Translations under genes and position numbers: made by a program | In this document: piece by piece, positions 44,777 to 53,961 of the stretch | Numbering within the stretch: position 1 is the stretch's first letter | How the letters are laid out: the number at the start of each line of letters is the position of its first letter | Notes under the pieces: generated by a model | The model's input: the letters and a program-made list of their open reading frames with translations, nothing else | What the model was told of the DNA's origin: nothing | The model's database searches: none | Assembly (NCBI RefSeq): GCF_000447295.1 | Contig: NZ_KE650771.1 | Coordinates: 2,126,469-2,190,468 of the forward strand | Origin: Fischerella sp. PCC 9431 | GTDB taxonomy: Bacteria; Cyanobacteriota; Cyanobacteriia; Cyanobacteriales; Nostocaceae | Direction of reading: 5' to 3' | Length of the DNA stretch: 64,000 nt

Positions 44777-45742
44777 ATGACTCATCATATTCTGAAAGCA
44801 ACTCCAAATACTGTACATCTGGGTGGTTTTTCGCATGAAGTTGCACCAGCATTGATCATCGAATCTGGCGATACAGTAGATGTGGAAACTTACACTGGTT
44901 ACTATATTTACAAACAAGCACCAGCAGAATTTCTGACGCCAGAATTTGTTGAGATTTGCCAAAACTTACCACCTGAACGCAAAATAGCAGGTGGACCGCA
45001 TTTACTTACAGGGCCTATTTATGTACAGGGAGCAGAACCTGGAGATATTTTAGAAGTAGAATTAGCAGCAATCAAACCAAGTTTACCTGTTGGTTTTAAT
45101 GCTATTCGGACGGGATGGGGAGTTTTACCGCACAAATTTGATGAACCAGCTTTGAGATTTATTCATCTAGATTTAGAAAATAATGTTGCGGAATTTCCTG
45201 TAAATAGTGGGATTAAAATACCCCTGAAACCTTTTTTTGGTATTCTTGGCGTTGCTACTCCAGAAACACAACGTTCTTCTATTCCTCCTGGTTGTTATGG
45301 TGGTAATATAGACAACCGTGAGTTGCAAGTAGGTTCAAAAATATTTTTGCCTGTTTTTGTTCCTGGTGCTTTATTTTCTATCGGTGATGGACATTCAGCC
45401 CAAGGAGATGGTGAAGTAAATGTCACAGCCATAGAAACATCTATGAAGGGTACAATTCAACTCAAAATTCGCAAAGATTTGCAAATAACTACACCTATCG
45501 CTGAAACTGCTACTGATATTATCACAATGGGATTTGGTGAAACTTTGGATGCAGCTTTAGAGCAAGCTGTAAATAATATGATTGATTTTTTGGTAGGTTT
45601 GACAAAAATCTCACCAGAAGATGCCTATGTATTATGTAGTTTAGCGGTGAATTTTCGCATCACTCAAGTTGTCAACACTCCGCAAAAAGGAGTGCATGGG
45701 ATGTTATCAAAATCTGTTTTTGTCAATGGAATAAATTTATAA
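44777..45742 (+). CDS. Acetamidase/formamidase family protein
   Basis: 321 residues, usual length of the FmdA/AmdA family. Blocks seen: VHLGGFSHEVAPALIIESGDTVDVET, GPIYVQGAEPGDILEVEL, GCYGGNIDNRELQVGSKIFLPVFVPGALFSIGDGHSAQGDGEV (the diagnostic active-site strand). It hydrolyses formamide or acetamide to ammonia and the acid. It sits 28 bp before a small TauE-like transporter, a likely partner gene. Confidence 0.9.
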   Translation: MTHHILKATPNTVHLGGFSHEVAPALIIESGDTVDVETYTGYYIYKQAPAEFLTPEFVEICQNLPPERKIAGGPHLLTGPIYVQGAEPGDILEVELAAIKPSLPVGFNAIRTGWGVLPHKFDEPALRFIHLDLENNVAEFPVNSGIKIPLKPFFGILGVATPETQRSSIPPGCYGGNIDNRELQVGSKIFLPVFVPGALFSIGDGHSAQGDGEVNVTAIETSMKGTIQLKIRKDLQITTPIAETATDIITMGFGETLDAALEQAVNNMIDFLVGLTKISPEDAYVLCSLAVNFRITQVVNTPQKGVHGMLSKSVFVNGINL

Positions 45743-45770
45743 TTTACTAGTCCAAATAATTTATGATTTT

Positions 45771-46142
45771 ATGTCTAATATACTCATCCAATTGTTGATA
45801 ATTGGGCTTGTGGCTGGTGTCGCTGGCGGGATGTTTGGTATTGGTGGTGGTGCAATTATGGTTCCAGCTATGGTGTTAATCATGAGCATGGATCAAAAAT
45901 TTGCTACTGGTACTTCTATCGCTGCTCAAATCTTGCCGATTGGTATTTTAGCCGCAATTGTTTACTACCGTAATGGTAATCTGAATATTAAATATGCCGT
46001 AATTATTGCTGTTGGTTTGATTATCGGTAATTTCTTTGGTGCTTTATTTGCCAATCAGCCATTTATTAGTAGTGAATTGATGAAAAAGCTGTATGGTGTG
46101 TTTTTATTACTGATTGGTTTGCGATATTTGCTATTTAGGTAA
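45771..46142 (+). CDS. TauE/SafE-family (TSUP) membrane protein, half size
   Basis: 123 residues with four membrane helices and the family motif GVAGGMFGIGGGAIMVPAMVL (about residues 16-36). Full TSUP transporters have eight helices and two such halves, so this one must dimerise. The family moves anions such as sulfite, sulfonates or small acids. Following an amidase gene by 28 bp, it could export the acid released. Substrate inferred only. Confidence 0.85.
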   Translation: MSNILIQLLIIGLVAGVAGGMFGIGGGAIMVPAMVLIMSMDQKFATGTSIAAQILPIGILAAIVYYRNGNLNIKYAVIIAVGLIIGNFFGALFANQPFISSELMKKLYGVFLLLIGLRYLLFR

Positions 46143-46470
46143 GTTGGGGGTAAATATTAATATTGCCTGATGGACTGAAAAAGACCGTCGCGATCGCAAA
46201 ATCACGACGGTAGAAACAACAATGCCTTTGTTAGGGTCATAGACCTCAAGTATTATGATTGTTTTCTCAAAAAAAATGTATCTATCTGTTGACTAATAAA
46301 ATTATTAAATAACAATGTAGTGATAAACACTAACTAATTTTTTAAGCCAATACTGCTTACTCTCAACTCTCCAATAACGCAGACTTAGTTTATAAGTCAC
46401 AAAAGACTATTAACCGTTAACATCTAAAACAATACTGCTAAACTAAAAAAGACCCAAAGAACCAGTAAAT
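46143..46470. other. Spacer upstream of rpoZ
   Basis: 328 bp. It contains a hairpin ACCGTCG...CGACGGT (46184-46211) 42 bp after the transporter stop, probably its terminator, with a HIP1 octamer in the loop. The rest is AT-rich and must hold the rpoZ promoter. No gene. Confidence 0.55.
46184..46211 (+). terminator. ACCGTCG/CGACGGT hairpin after the TSUP gene
   Basis: Perfect 7-bp stem around a 14-base loop that includes GCGATCGC. No T run follows directly. Confidence 0.5.
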
Positions 46471-46707
46471 ATGCTAAAGCGTTCTAAATTCGAGACAACC
46501 CCAACCCAAATCATGCATCGTGCGGAAGATTTGATTAGTGCAGCTTCAAATCGCTACCGCATTACGGTTCAGGTGGCAAATCGCGCTAAACGTCGCCGTT
46601 ACGAAGACTTCGAGAGTAACGATGATATGATGATGAAGCCAGTGTTAAGGGCAATTATTGAGATGTCAGACGAACTGACTCAACCAGAAATCATCGGAGA
46701 AGTGTAG
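46471..46707 (+). CDS. rpoZ: RNA polymerase omega subunit
   Basis: 78 residues, the short cyanobacterial form. [32 protein letters not shown] is the conserved omega core that contacts the beta-prime subunit. Helps assemble RNA polymerase and favours the principal sigma factor. Followed 30 bp later by a conserved hypothetical gene on the same strand. Confidence 0.97.
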   Translation: MLKRSKFETTPTQIMHRAEDLISAASNRYRITVQVANRAKRRRYEDFESNDDMMMKPVLRAIIEMSDELTQPEIIGEV

Positions 46708-46737
46708 ATAAATTACTTTTAGGAAGGTGTTGGTAAG

Positions 46738-47256
46738 GTGTGGCGTACTATGCTTAAGCTTTGGCAAGCATTATTTACTCCCCACTATCTTAGGGGAGTG
46801 GGGTTGATTTTAGTATTAGGTATATTCTGTTTCAGCTTAGATCAAAACCAATCTATCTATGCTAATTTACTCTCCACTTCACCTGCCTATGCTCAAAATG
46901 TCAGCTCAGGTAATATTTGGCAACAGGTGTATGAACAAGTACCTGATTTACCAAAAGAAAACCAGTACATCAGCAAAGAAACAGGGAAAATTGCCGAAAA
47001 CAATACCCTAGTTAGTCGTCTGATTCAGTATCACGTCTATCTCAAAGGACGTGCGCCAAATTATCGGCTAGATTGGAAATTGACTTTGGCTGATTACCTC
47101 AACGCTAACGAAGTCATGTACGATTCATCCTATCCAGGTCATGACACTCTCAAGAAAAATCCCTTTGAAGGCGATCGCGCTGCAATTCGTCGCCTCACCC
47201 GCAAGCAACGAAACGCCTTAGTGCAAGCACTAGTCAATGCTTACAGCCAAAATTAG
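46738..47256 (+). CDS. Conserved membrane-anchored hypothetical protein
   Basis: 172 residues from GTG with GTTGGTAAG upstream; an ATG four codons later is an alternative start. One N-terminal membrane helix (GVGLILVLGIFCFSL, residues 20-34) followed by a periplasm-like domain: WQQVYEQVPDLPKENQYISKETGKI, NTLVSRLIQYHVYLKGRAPNYRLDWKLTLADYLNAN, and a basic C-terminus. Conserved among cyanobacteria from memory; no known function. Between rpoZ and the DUF1818 gene. Confidence 0.75.
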   Translation: MWRTMLKLWQALFTPHYLRGVGLILVLGIFCFSLDQNQSIYANLLSTSPAYAQNVSSGNIWQQVYEQVPDLPKENQYISKETGKIAENNTLVSRLIQYHVYLKGRAPNYRLDWKLTLADYLNANEVMYDSSYPGHDTLKKNPFEGDRAAIRRLTRKQRNALVQALVNAYSQN

Positions 47257-47301
47257 GTTAGTCGTTAAGCAAGCACATAACTACTAACTATTAACTCATC
47301 T

Positions 47302-47667
47302 ATGGAACGTGTAATCAAAAGTGGATCTGGTTGGCGGATTGGTTGGAATCCATCAGCGCCAGAGTTTAAAGGTTTAGTGGGTACAGATGATTGGGCGATC
47401 GAATTAACGCAAGCAGAGTTAAATGATTTTTGTCGCCTACTATTGCAGTTAGCAGAAACAATGCAGCAGCTAACATCAGAATTAATGGATGAAGAAAAAA
47501 TTGCCTGTGAAGCCGAAAGTGATTTGTTGTGGATGGAAGTAGAAGGTTATCCCCACGCTTACAGTTTGCGCTTTATTCTGAATACAAGTCGTTGTGCAGA
47601 GGGGAAATGGAATGCTGCGGCTGTTCCAGATTTATTGCAAGCTGCGGGAATGCTGAAAGTTTTTTGA
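47302..47667 (+). CDS. DUF1818 family protein
   Basis: 121 residues, full length. Blocks: KSGSGWRIGWNPSAPEFKGLVGTDDWAIELTQAEL, LLWMEVEGYPHAYSLRFIL and GKWNAAAVPDLLQA. The family is nearly confined to cyanobacteria and plastid-containing organisms and has a single-stranded DNA/RNA-binding-like fold in a solved structure as I recall. Role unknown. Confidence 0.88.
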   Translation: MERVIKSGSGWRIGWNPSAPEFKGLVGTDDWAIELTQAELNDFCRLLLQLAETMQQLTSELMDEEKIACEAESDLLWMEVEGYPHAYSLRFILNTSRCAEGKWNAAAVPDLLQAAGMLKVF

Positions 47668-47750
47668 GTAGATTAGTTGATTATTTCAGAGCTTATTGTT
47701 AGAATTATCGGGTTGACTAAAACAATTCAATTTTTGCGAATTGTTGTGTC

Positions 47751-47824
47751 CGGGGCGTAGCGCAGCTTGGTAGCGCGCCACTTTGGGGTAGTGGAGGTCG
47801 TGGGTTCAAATCCCGCCGCTCCGA
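47751..47824 (+). tRNA. tRNA-Pro(GGG)
   Basis: 74 bases with a full cloverleaf. Acceptor CGGGGCG/CGCTCCG (one G-T pair), D arm GCGCAGCTTGGTAGCGC, anticodon stem CCACT/AGTGG with loop TTGGGGT giving anticodon GGG at 47785-47787, and T arm GTGGGTTCAAATCCCGC. CCA is not encoded. The 3' flank 7 bases later begins transposon-end-like sequence, so the gene is probably an insertion landmark. Confidence 0.95.
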
Positions 47825-47830
47825 TTGATA

Positions 47831-48020
47831 TGTTATAGAGCGACAAATTATTTGTCCGTGGCGGTAGATTATTTTTTCAAAAAACCAAAACGACAAATTG
47901 TTTGTCATACTTATTTCACTAGTGTCGAATAACTAGTTATTATTTGTCGTCGCTAACAGATTAATGTCGTTATTAGTGTTTTATTGTCGTTTTTAACACA
48001 TTAATGTCATCGGTTACTCC
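47831..48020. mobile_element. Two tandem transposon-end-like sequences (type V-K CAST / Tn7-like)
   Basis: End 1 starts TGTTATAGAG at 47831, and end 2 starts TGTCGAATAAC at 47923. In both, the first internal TTTGTC falls at the same place (TGTC 22 bases after the terminal T: 47853 and 47945). From 47945 on, TGTCG/TGTCA recurs every 20 bases exactly: 47945, 47965, 47985, 48005. The motifs lie in TTATTTGTCG, TTAATGTCG, TTATTGTCG and TTAATGTCA contexts. The layout and wording match my memory of the left end of the ShCAST-type V-K transposon, where TnsB binds 20-bp-spaced repeats. No opposite end, transposase or Cas12k is present here. Confidence 0.65.
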
Positions 48021-48037
48021 TGACAATAGTTAACAAA

Positions 48038-48183
48038 ATCGAATTATTAGAACTAGATAGAAGTGGTATTTATGTTGCTGAAGACCTGAGCGTATTACCA
48101 CCTAAAGAGTTGTTACAAGCTAAACTGCAAGAAGTGATCACATCTGCCCACCGCCGACTCCCATATTCCAGAGATGAGCCATA

Positions 48184-48184
<1 letters not shown>
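48038..48184 (+). pseudogene. Unidentified C-terminal gene fragment
   Basis: Open frame reading IELLELDRSGIYVAEDLSVL, PPKELLQAKLQEVITSAHRRLPYSRDEP, stop. No start codon and no ribosome site. It begins 18 bases beyond the transposon-end-like block and its stop overlaps the next ATG (TAATG). It looks like the tail of a gene whose front was removed. Family not recognised. Confidence 0.5.
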
Positions 48185-48846
<662 letters not shown>

Positions 48847-48898
48847 CACTACAAATTAAGTTAAATTTCCTGAACTAGCATCAACTGTCAACTCTCCC

Positions 48899-49036
48899 AT
48901 GAATGAAGCCGAAACCCGTGCCGAACTAATTGACCCTGCACTCAAAGCCGCAGGCTGGGGAGTTATCGAAGGTAGTCGCATCCGCCTTATTGTGTCCCTG
49001 CGATCGCAAAATCTATATTGCATAGGACGAAATTGA
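48899..49036 (+). pseudogene. hsdR-like N-terminal stub 2
   Basis: MNEAETRAELIDPALKAAGW followed by GVIEGSRIR is the start of type I restriction-enzyme R subunits (normally about 800-1000 residues). Similarity ends there; the frame runs through a GCGATCGC octamer (49001-49008) and stops after 45 codons. Together with stub 1 it is a trace of a restriction-modification locus. Confidence 0.7.
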
Positions 49037-49117
49037 ATTAATTGGTGGAGACAGGAAACAGGAACAGGAAAAAATCTGTGTAATTAATTGTGTCTGAGTA
49101 CTTAACTCGTAGAGATT

Positions 49118-51328
49118 GTGTTTAAATTTTTATTAATTTATTTTCGCAAGGGAGAAAATCTTACTAAATTTTGCATCGCTTTGATAAGTCTGTTAATGCT
49201 GTTGCTGTTTGCATTTCCCCTCAACGCTTCTGCACAAACAGAACGCACAACCTTAACTTTAGAACTGTTGCAAGAAAGATTGCATACACCATCTGTCCGT
49301 GAAGGTAATTTTTCTGTAGATTTACGACAGATGGTGATTGATTTACGACCAGATAACGCTGCTTTTCGTGATGGTTTTTATCAACTGCTGCGAAAAGAAT
49401 TACAAAAAACTGGTTCTAAACCCTTGGGGTTAGACTTGAGTAATTCTTTGATTCAAGGAGACTTTGTTGGTAGTGACTTGGGTTTAAGAACTCCTCTTTA
49501 CGCGCAGGCGATCGCCCCAATTTTTACTGCTACTGAACAAGAACAACTCGAACGTCTACGAGAAGTTTGCTTACAATCACTAGCTGTTGCTTTACCGAGT
49601 TCTAAAGACTGTCGATCGCTTTTAGCAACTCCACCTACAGCATCTAGTGAAATCAATGTTTTCCGTGGTTCGCTGGTTTTAGAAAAAACTCAATTTACTG
49701 GTACAGTCCAGTTTAACAATACATTTTTTCTGCAATCGGTCAATGCTCAAGGTGCGATTTTCAACCAACTAGCCAATTGGCAATCCACACGCTTTAGTCG
49801 TTCTCCAAACTTTAACAATGCAACTTTTCGACGGGAAAGTCAATGGCAAAATAGTATATTCTTTGATCAAGCTAATTTCAAGCAAACGCAATTTCAGGAA
49901 AACGTATTTTTTCAGGAAAGCTTTTTTGCGGACACCGCCAATTTTAACCAAGCAAATTTTAAACAATTGGCTAAATTTAATCGCGCCCAGTGGCAAAATA
50001 ATGTAGATTTTTCTGGGGTACGGTTTATTAATTCCGCACAGTTTACCAAAACAATTTTCAATCAGTTTCTATTCTTAACAGAAGCAACTTTTGAACAAAT
50101 TGTCACTTTTCGAGAAGCACAGTTTAATCAACCCGTGAATCTCCGGGGTGCTAGTATTCTCAACCAAGCTGATTTTAGTGATGCTGGGTTCGCAAAAACT
50201 GCATTTTTAAATGTATCTGGATTAGCTTTTAACTCCAATCAAGCCAAAATATTAGGTAATTCTGGTCAAATAGGTGAGAAGTTAGTTGTCAATACACTGC
50301 AAGGTAATCAAAACGTCTTGCGGAACTTAGGACAAAATTTTCGCCAGTTGCAGCAAATCGCTGATGCGAATCAAATCGAGTATACCAAACAGCAATTACG
50401 GTTAGCAGAATTAACCCGTCGTTTGGTGACGAGCAATATTAATGATGCTTCGCAAACAAGTTTAATTAACCTGGGTTTTTCTCCAACGCAAGCAGAAGCG
50501 ATCGCACAGCGTCGATTAATTAAACCGTTTCGTAACATCAGTGAATTACTGACTCTGGCGGATATTGATTTAGAAACATACAACAAATTGAGTTCACAGG
50601 TAGTAGTTGATGAACCATTATTTTTAGGTGGATGGTTACTTTTAGCTTGGAATTGGCTGACTTTGAGTTTACTACTACTGCTTTCTGGTTATGGTACAGA
50701 TTTTCGCTTAGTTTTTGGTGTGGGAACGATTGCGATCGCCTATTTCGGCTTGTTATTTTGGCTAATAGATCGGCTGCGTCGTTTGTATCCTAACGTCATT
50801 ATTCCCACAATTGACGAAAGTATATGCATGTTCACAAGTTTTAGCGTCTTAACACTGTTGGGACTATTGGCGATTCTTCACAGTGCTGAACAACCTTGGT
50901 TGACACTCGCGTGTCTTGTAATCATTATTGTTCCCGTACCAGTAATTTTAATCTTGCGACTATATCAACAGGGACGCTATCACGACTTAATGGACACTTC
51001 CTACTTCACCGAAGACGGAAGTATGCGCCAGTTACGATTATTAATTGGACGCTTACCTGTGATTCCCAGATATGAAATATTTCGCGATCGCTACATGCCA
51101 TTATTATGGGATCGTCATTGGAATTGGCTCAACTACTACGACTTTAGCCTCAACAATCTGCTGAAATTAGGCTTTAACGACGTTCGCTTGCGAGATAAAT
51201 ATCTCCCCGGTATCATCTCCACATTAGCTTGGTATCAGTGGAGTCTGGGAATACTTTATATCACCCTGCTGTTGTGGACATTATCTCGCACCATTCCAGG
51301 ATTGAATTTGTTGATTTATTTAAAATAG
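49118..51328 (+). CDS. Pentapeptide-repeat membrane protein with helix-hairpin-helix
   Basis: About 736 residues; the GTG start is weak. Signal-like segment CIALISLLMLLLFAFPLNASAQT near residues 18-40. Residues about 185-370 form a degenerate pentapeptide-repeat helix of A(N/D)(L/F)xx-like units (ANFKQTQFQENVFFQESFFADTANFNQ). Then a coiled region, an HhH-like LINLGFSPTQAEAIAQRRLIKPFRNISELLTLADI, and a C-terminal block of four to five membrane helices. Domain order is known from conserved cyanobacterial proteins with no assigned function. Confidence 0.8.
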   Translation: MFKFLLIYFRKGENLTKFCIALISLLMLLLFAFPLNASAQTERTTLTLELLQERLHTPSVREGNFSVDLRQMVIDLRPDNAAFRDGFYQLLRKELQKTGSKPLGLDLSNSLIQGDFVGSDLGLRTPLYAQAIAPIFTATEQEQLERLREVCLQSLAVALPSSKDCRSLLATPPTASSEINVFRGSLVLEKTQFTGTVQFNNTFFLQSVNAQGAIFNQLANWQSTRFSRSPNFNNATFRRESQWQNSIFFDQANFKQTQFQENVFFQESFFADTANFNQANFKQLAKFNRAQWQNNVDFSGVRFINSAQFTKTIFNQFLFLTEATFEQIVTFREAQFNQPVNLRGASILNQADFSDAGFAKTAFLNVSGLAFNSNQAKILGNSGQIGEKLVVNTLQGNQNVLRNLGQNFRQLQQIADANQIEYTKQQLRLAELTRRLVTSNINDASQTSLINLGFSPTQAEAIAQRRLIKPFRNISELLTLADIDLETYNKLSSQVVVDEPLFLGGWLLLAWNWLTLSLLLLLSGYGTDFRLVFGVGTIAIAYFGLLFWLIDRLRRLYPNVIIPTIDESICMFTSFSVLTLLGLLAILHSAEQPWLTLACLVIIIVPVPVILILRLYQQGRYHDLMDTSYFTEDGSMRQLRLLIGRLPVIPRYEIFRDRYMPLLWDRHWNWLNYYDFSLNNLLKLGFNDVRLRDKYLPGIISTLAWYQWSLGILYITLLLWTLSRTIPGLNLLIYLK

Positions 51329-51353
51329 CTGTTGAGGAAGCGATCGCTTGATA

Positions 51354-51539
51354 TCAAATCGTCCAATCCTCTGTTACTAATTCTGGTACCTTACTGAAAT
51401 CACTAGAATTCCGGGTTAGTAACACCAAGTTTCGCAAAAGTGCGATCGCTGCTATTCGTAAATCCATTGTCGATACGCGAATTTTTTTGACTCGTAATTC
51501 ATCAAAAATTGCGATCGCTCCAGCATCGAAGGGTAACAC
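51354..51539 (-). pseudogene. VapC-type PIN toxin, C-terminal fragment
   Basis: 61 codons. IRVSTMDLRIAAIALLRNLVLLTRNSSDF is the second half of a PIN domain, with the conserved Asp residues of the active site. The N-terminal part (first catalytic Asp, Glu) is absent. Upstream the sequence becomes CTGTTCC-type STRR within 10-15 bp, so the gene seems to have been cut at the repeat. No antitoxin adjacent. Confidence 0.75.
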
Positions 51540-51554
51540 TGGAGCTGTTGAAAC

Positions 51555-51582
51555 CTGTTCCCTGTTCCCTATTCCCTGTTCC
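51555..51582. repeat. Short STRR (CTGTTCC heptamer, 4 units)
   Basis: CTGTTCC, CTGTTCC, CTATTCC, CTGTTCC in tandem between the PIN relic and hfq. Confidence 0.8.
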
Positions 51583-51596
51583 CTGCTGTATATTTG

Positions 51597-51821
51597 CTAA
51601 TTACTCAAAAGCTTCAAATAAGCGATCGCCTGTTTCCAAATAATCACCTGTTGACTAGCATCATCCACAAGACACACACTATATTGATCTTGCCACATCA
51701 CTCTTCCCGTCAATATATCACCCGTCACCAATTTAATCTCAATCGGTACTGCTTGTTTAATCAGGTTTTGTAATTGGCGAGTGCTAGGTAAAGAAGTGTC
51801 AAATTCGGTAATCATAATCAT
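51597..51821 (-). CDS. hfq: Cyanobacterial Hfq (RNA chaperone-like Sm protein)
   Basis: 74 residues, matching the short divergent Hfq of cyanobacteria: FDTSLPSTRQLQNLIKQAVPIEIKLVTGDILTGRVMWQDQYSVCLVD. The bacterial KHA motif and RNA-binding rim are absent, as in the cyanobacterial clade, where Hfq works in type IV pilus motility and natural transformation by binding the pilus ATPase. It is divergent from dapF, an arrangement I know from other cyanobacteria. Confidence 0.88.
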   Translation of the reverse strand: MIMITEFDTSLPSTRQLQNLIKQAVPIEIKLVTGDILTGRVMWQDQYSVCLVDDASQQVIIWKQAIAYLKLLSN

Positions 51822-51822
51822 T

Positions 51823-51850
51823 AGTAGAGACGCGATTCATCGCGTCTGTG
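51823..51850. repeat. GTAGAGACGCGAT-family palindrome, diverged copy
   Basis: GTAGAGACGCGATTCATCGCGTCTGTGC, imperfect palindrome of the 14596 family, just upstream of hfq, followed by GTCATTTGTCATTAG-type short repeats that run into the dapF leader. Confidence 0.7.
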
Positions 51851-51930
51851 CAGTAGTCATTTGTCATTAGTCATTAACAAAGGACAAATGACCAATGACC
51901 AAACACAAATATAGTTCATGGGTTTTGGGA

Positions 51931-52776
51931 ATGGCAATAGAATTTACTAAGTATCACGGTTTAGGTAACGACTTTATTTTGATAGATAATCGCTCTAACT
52001 CCGAGCCTGTAATCACTCAAGAACAAGCAGTACAGTTGTGCGATCGCCATTTTGGTATTGGTGCAGATGGTGTAATTTTTGCTTTACCAGGTGAAGATAA
52101 TACTGATTACACCATGCGGATTTTTAATTCCGATGGTTCTGAACCCGAAATGTGTGGTAATGGTATTCGTTGTTTAGCTGCATTTTTGGCTGAATTAGAA
52201 GGCGACTCACGCAAAAGTAATCAATATCAAATTCATACCCTCGCTGGTGTCATTACACCCGAACTGATGTCCGATGGACAGGTAAAAGTTGATATGGGTA
52301 TTCCCAGATTACTTGCTGGCGAGATTCCTACCACTTTATGTTCTGCTGACGAAAAAGTCATTAACCAACCCTTGACAGTCGCCGGAAAAACTTGGGATGT
52401 CACCTGTGTCAGCATGGGTAATCCCCATTGTATAACCTTTGTCGAAGACGTCGCAGCAATTCCCCTAGATCAAATTGGTCCCCAGTTTGAACATCACTCA
52501 GTTTTTCCCCAACGCACAAATACTGAATTTATTCAAGTTGTCCGCCCAGATTACCTGAAAATGCGCGTTTGGGAACGTGGTGCGGGAATTACTCTCGCTT
52601 GTGGTACTGGTGCTTGTGCTTCTTTAGTTGCTGGGGTGCTGACAGGGAGATGCGATCGCACCGCAACTGTAGAATTACCTGGAGGTTGTTTGCAAATTGC
52701 TTGGTCAGAAACTGACCAACGAATTTACATGACAGGCCCAGCACAACAAGTCTTTCAAGGAAAGTACAAAATTTAG
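51931..52776 (+). CDS. dapF: Diaminopimelate epimerase
   Basis: 281 residues from [15 protein letters not shown]; the 12-codon extension upstream is repeat DNA. Converts LL- to meso-diaminopimelate for lysine and peptidoglycan. Catalytic Cys pair visible in [15 protein letters not shown] and [15 protein letters not shown], with NTEFIQ and RVWERGAG blocks. Essential core gene, so anything inserted at the tRNA locus upstream did not extend over it. Confidence 0.97.
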   Translation: MAIEFTKYHGLGNDFILIDNRSNSEPVITQEQAVQLCDRHFGIGADGVIFALPGEDNTDYTMRIFNSDGSEPEMCGNGIRCLAAFLAELEGDSRKSNQYQIHTLAGVITPELMSDGQVKVDMGIPRLLAGEIPTTLCSADEKVINQPLTVAGKTWDVTCVSMGNPHCITFVEDVAAIPLDQIGPQFEHHSVFPQRTNTEFIQVVRPDYLKMRVWERGAGITLACGTGACASLVAGVLTGRCDRTATVELPGGCLQIAWSETDQRIYMTGPAQQVFQGKYKI

Positions 52777-52785
52777 CATCTGGTT

Positions 52786-52882
52786 TTTCTTGGTGTCTTA
52801 GTGTCTTTGTGGTGAAATAATTATTTTTGAAACACATAGACGCGCCACCGGCTTCCCGCAGGGTAGGCACTAAGACACAAAG
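52786..52882. repeat. GTGTCTTAGTGTCTTTGTGG inverted-repeat block
   Basis: CTTGGTGTCTTAGTGTCTTTGTGG is mirrored by CACTAAGACACAAAG at 52868-52882. A related block lies at 60870-60932. Dispersed repeat between convergent dapF and the next gene, possibly acting as a bidirectional terminator. Confidence 0.65.
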
Positions 52883-52891
52883 AGGAATAAA

Positions 52892-53470
52892 TTAATCTGG
52901 GAAAGCTAAACCAGTTCTGGGATCGCGGATATATAATCCTAGTGTCAGACTACGCATCACTTCATCCCAAACTGGTGTTAGCTGTTCTGCTTGATCTGCC
53001 CAATAATCGAATGTAATCAAGCACTGCACATTTGACCCCAAACCAATACAAGTCCGCGAAAAAGCTTCTCGTGGTTCTTCCTGGGTGTCGATAAACTTAA
53101 TTTCTGCCCACATAATTCTGGCAGTTTGGCGCTTGACAGTAACAATTTCTCCCTTCTCAATCACGTTGCGTTCATCGTTGTCTATGACTTTCTTTAAAGT
53201 GGGTTTGAGTGGAAACAGACTCCAGTCATTGGGGGGGAGGTGATTAAATGAGACTTCTAAGCAGCAGTCATCTTTAGGTGGTTTTTTATCCAGGAACTTG
53301 AAGGATTTTTCTTGTGGCTCAAAAACCCAACTTTGGGGAACATTGAAGCGAACAGCTCCCCGACCTGCAACAAAAATCTTGTAGCCTGATGGAGAGTCCC
53401 AGTGATGATCGGGTTTTAGTTCAAGCGTTTCTTTTATCCATTGAAGATTGCTTTTTTTACGCTTTGCCAT
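52892..53470 (-). CDS. Conserved hypothetical protein
   Basis: 192 residues from MAKRKKSNLQW; the longer frame lacks support. Blocks: SGYKIFVAGRGAVRFNVPQSWVF, CCLEVSFNHLPPNDWSLFPL, LIEKGEIVTVKRQ-like strand, FSRTCIGLGSNVQCLITFDYWADQAEQLTPVWDEVMRSLTLG. Mixed alpha/beta, no signal peptide, no enzyme motif. It resembles cyanobacterial hypothetical proteins known to me only by sequence. Confidence 0.65.
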   Translation of the reverse strand: MAKRKKSNLQWIKETLELKPDHHWDSPSGYKIFVAGRGAVRFNVPQSWVFEPQEKSFKFLDKKPPKDDCCLEVSFNHLPPNDWSLFPLKPTLKKVIDNDERNVIEKGEIVTVKRQTARIMWAEIKFIDTQEEPREAFSRTCIGLGSNVQCLITFDYWADQAEQLTPVWDEVMRSLTLGLYIRDPRTGLAFPD

Positions 53471-53580
53471 AGTGTGTTTGCAAAATCTAATTTGCTCAAG
53501 AAGTGCGATGGTGCGATCGCCCACTTTGTTAATGTTATCAAATCGCTTGGGTGCATTGTCGCTGACGTGGTACACACTTC

Positions 53581-53916
53581 TTAAGCAACACCGTAATCTG
53601 TGTACTGTCTTTTATACGGAGGTTGTAATCCCAAAACAATGTCATCTTTGGGAACACCCATTTTAACCAATTCTTCAGCAGGATTCTGATCTGTTAAGTT
53701 CTGCTGAAGCCATATTTTGCCGTTTTTAATATCAAAATGGATCACACATCGATAAATGCGATCAAAGTCTTGCCAACCCACATTTATCCACTGATAATGA
53801 TCTCGTTGTGTATCAAAGATGAGTTGAGTCTCAACTTTGTCATCTGAAATATCATCACTGGCATAACGAGTCAGCAAGGTTTGGATGTATTCTCGATACT
53901 GAGCTATTTTATCCAT
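53581..53916 (-). CDS. XisI-type protein
   Basis: 111 residues, full length for the XisI family (fdxN-element excision controlling factor). DKIAQYREYIQTLLTRYAS opening, DTQRDHYQWINVGWQDFDRIYRCVIHFDIKNGKIWLQQNLT core, and the PAEELVKMGVPKDDIVLGLQPPYKRQYTDYGVA tail. XisH normally precedes XisI, but only a truncated coding tail (HEVIVQWIK overlapping the XisI ATG) is found here. No recombinase is present, and most XisH/XisI pairs in cyanobacteria are unrelated to excision. Confidence 0.88.
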   Translation of the reverse strand: MDKIAQYREYIQTLLTRYASDDISDDKVETQLIFDTQRDHYQWINVGWQDFDRIYRCVIHFDIKNGKIWLQQNLTDQNPAEELVKMGVPKDDIVLGLQPPYKRQYTDYGVA

Positions 53917-53961
53917 TGCACAATCACCTCATGCACAGGATTGTCTGCTGTGTCTAGTTTC

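Noticed and set aside
47841-47907. GACAAATTATTTGTC and GACAAATTGTTTGTC palindromes as ordinary terminators of the tRNA
   Set aside because: They share the spacing and wording of the transposon-end-like block and lack a T run, so they fit the end model better, though a terminator role cannot be excluded.
47717-47908. 63-codon minus-strand frame
   Set aside because: It is the reverse complement of the tRNA-Pro gene plus flank, the well-known spurious ERRDLNPRPP translation.
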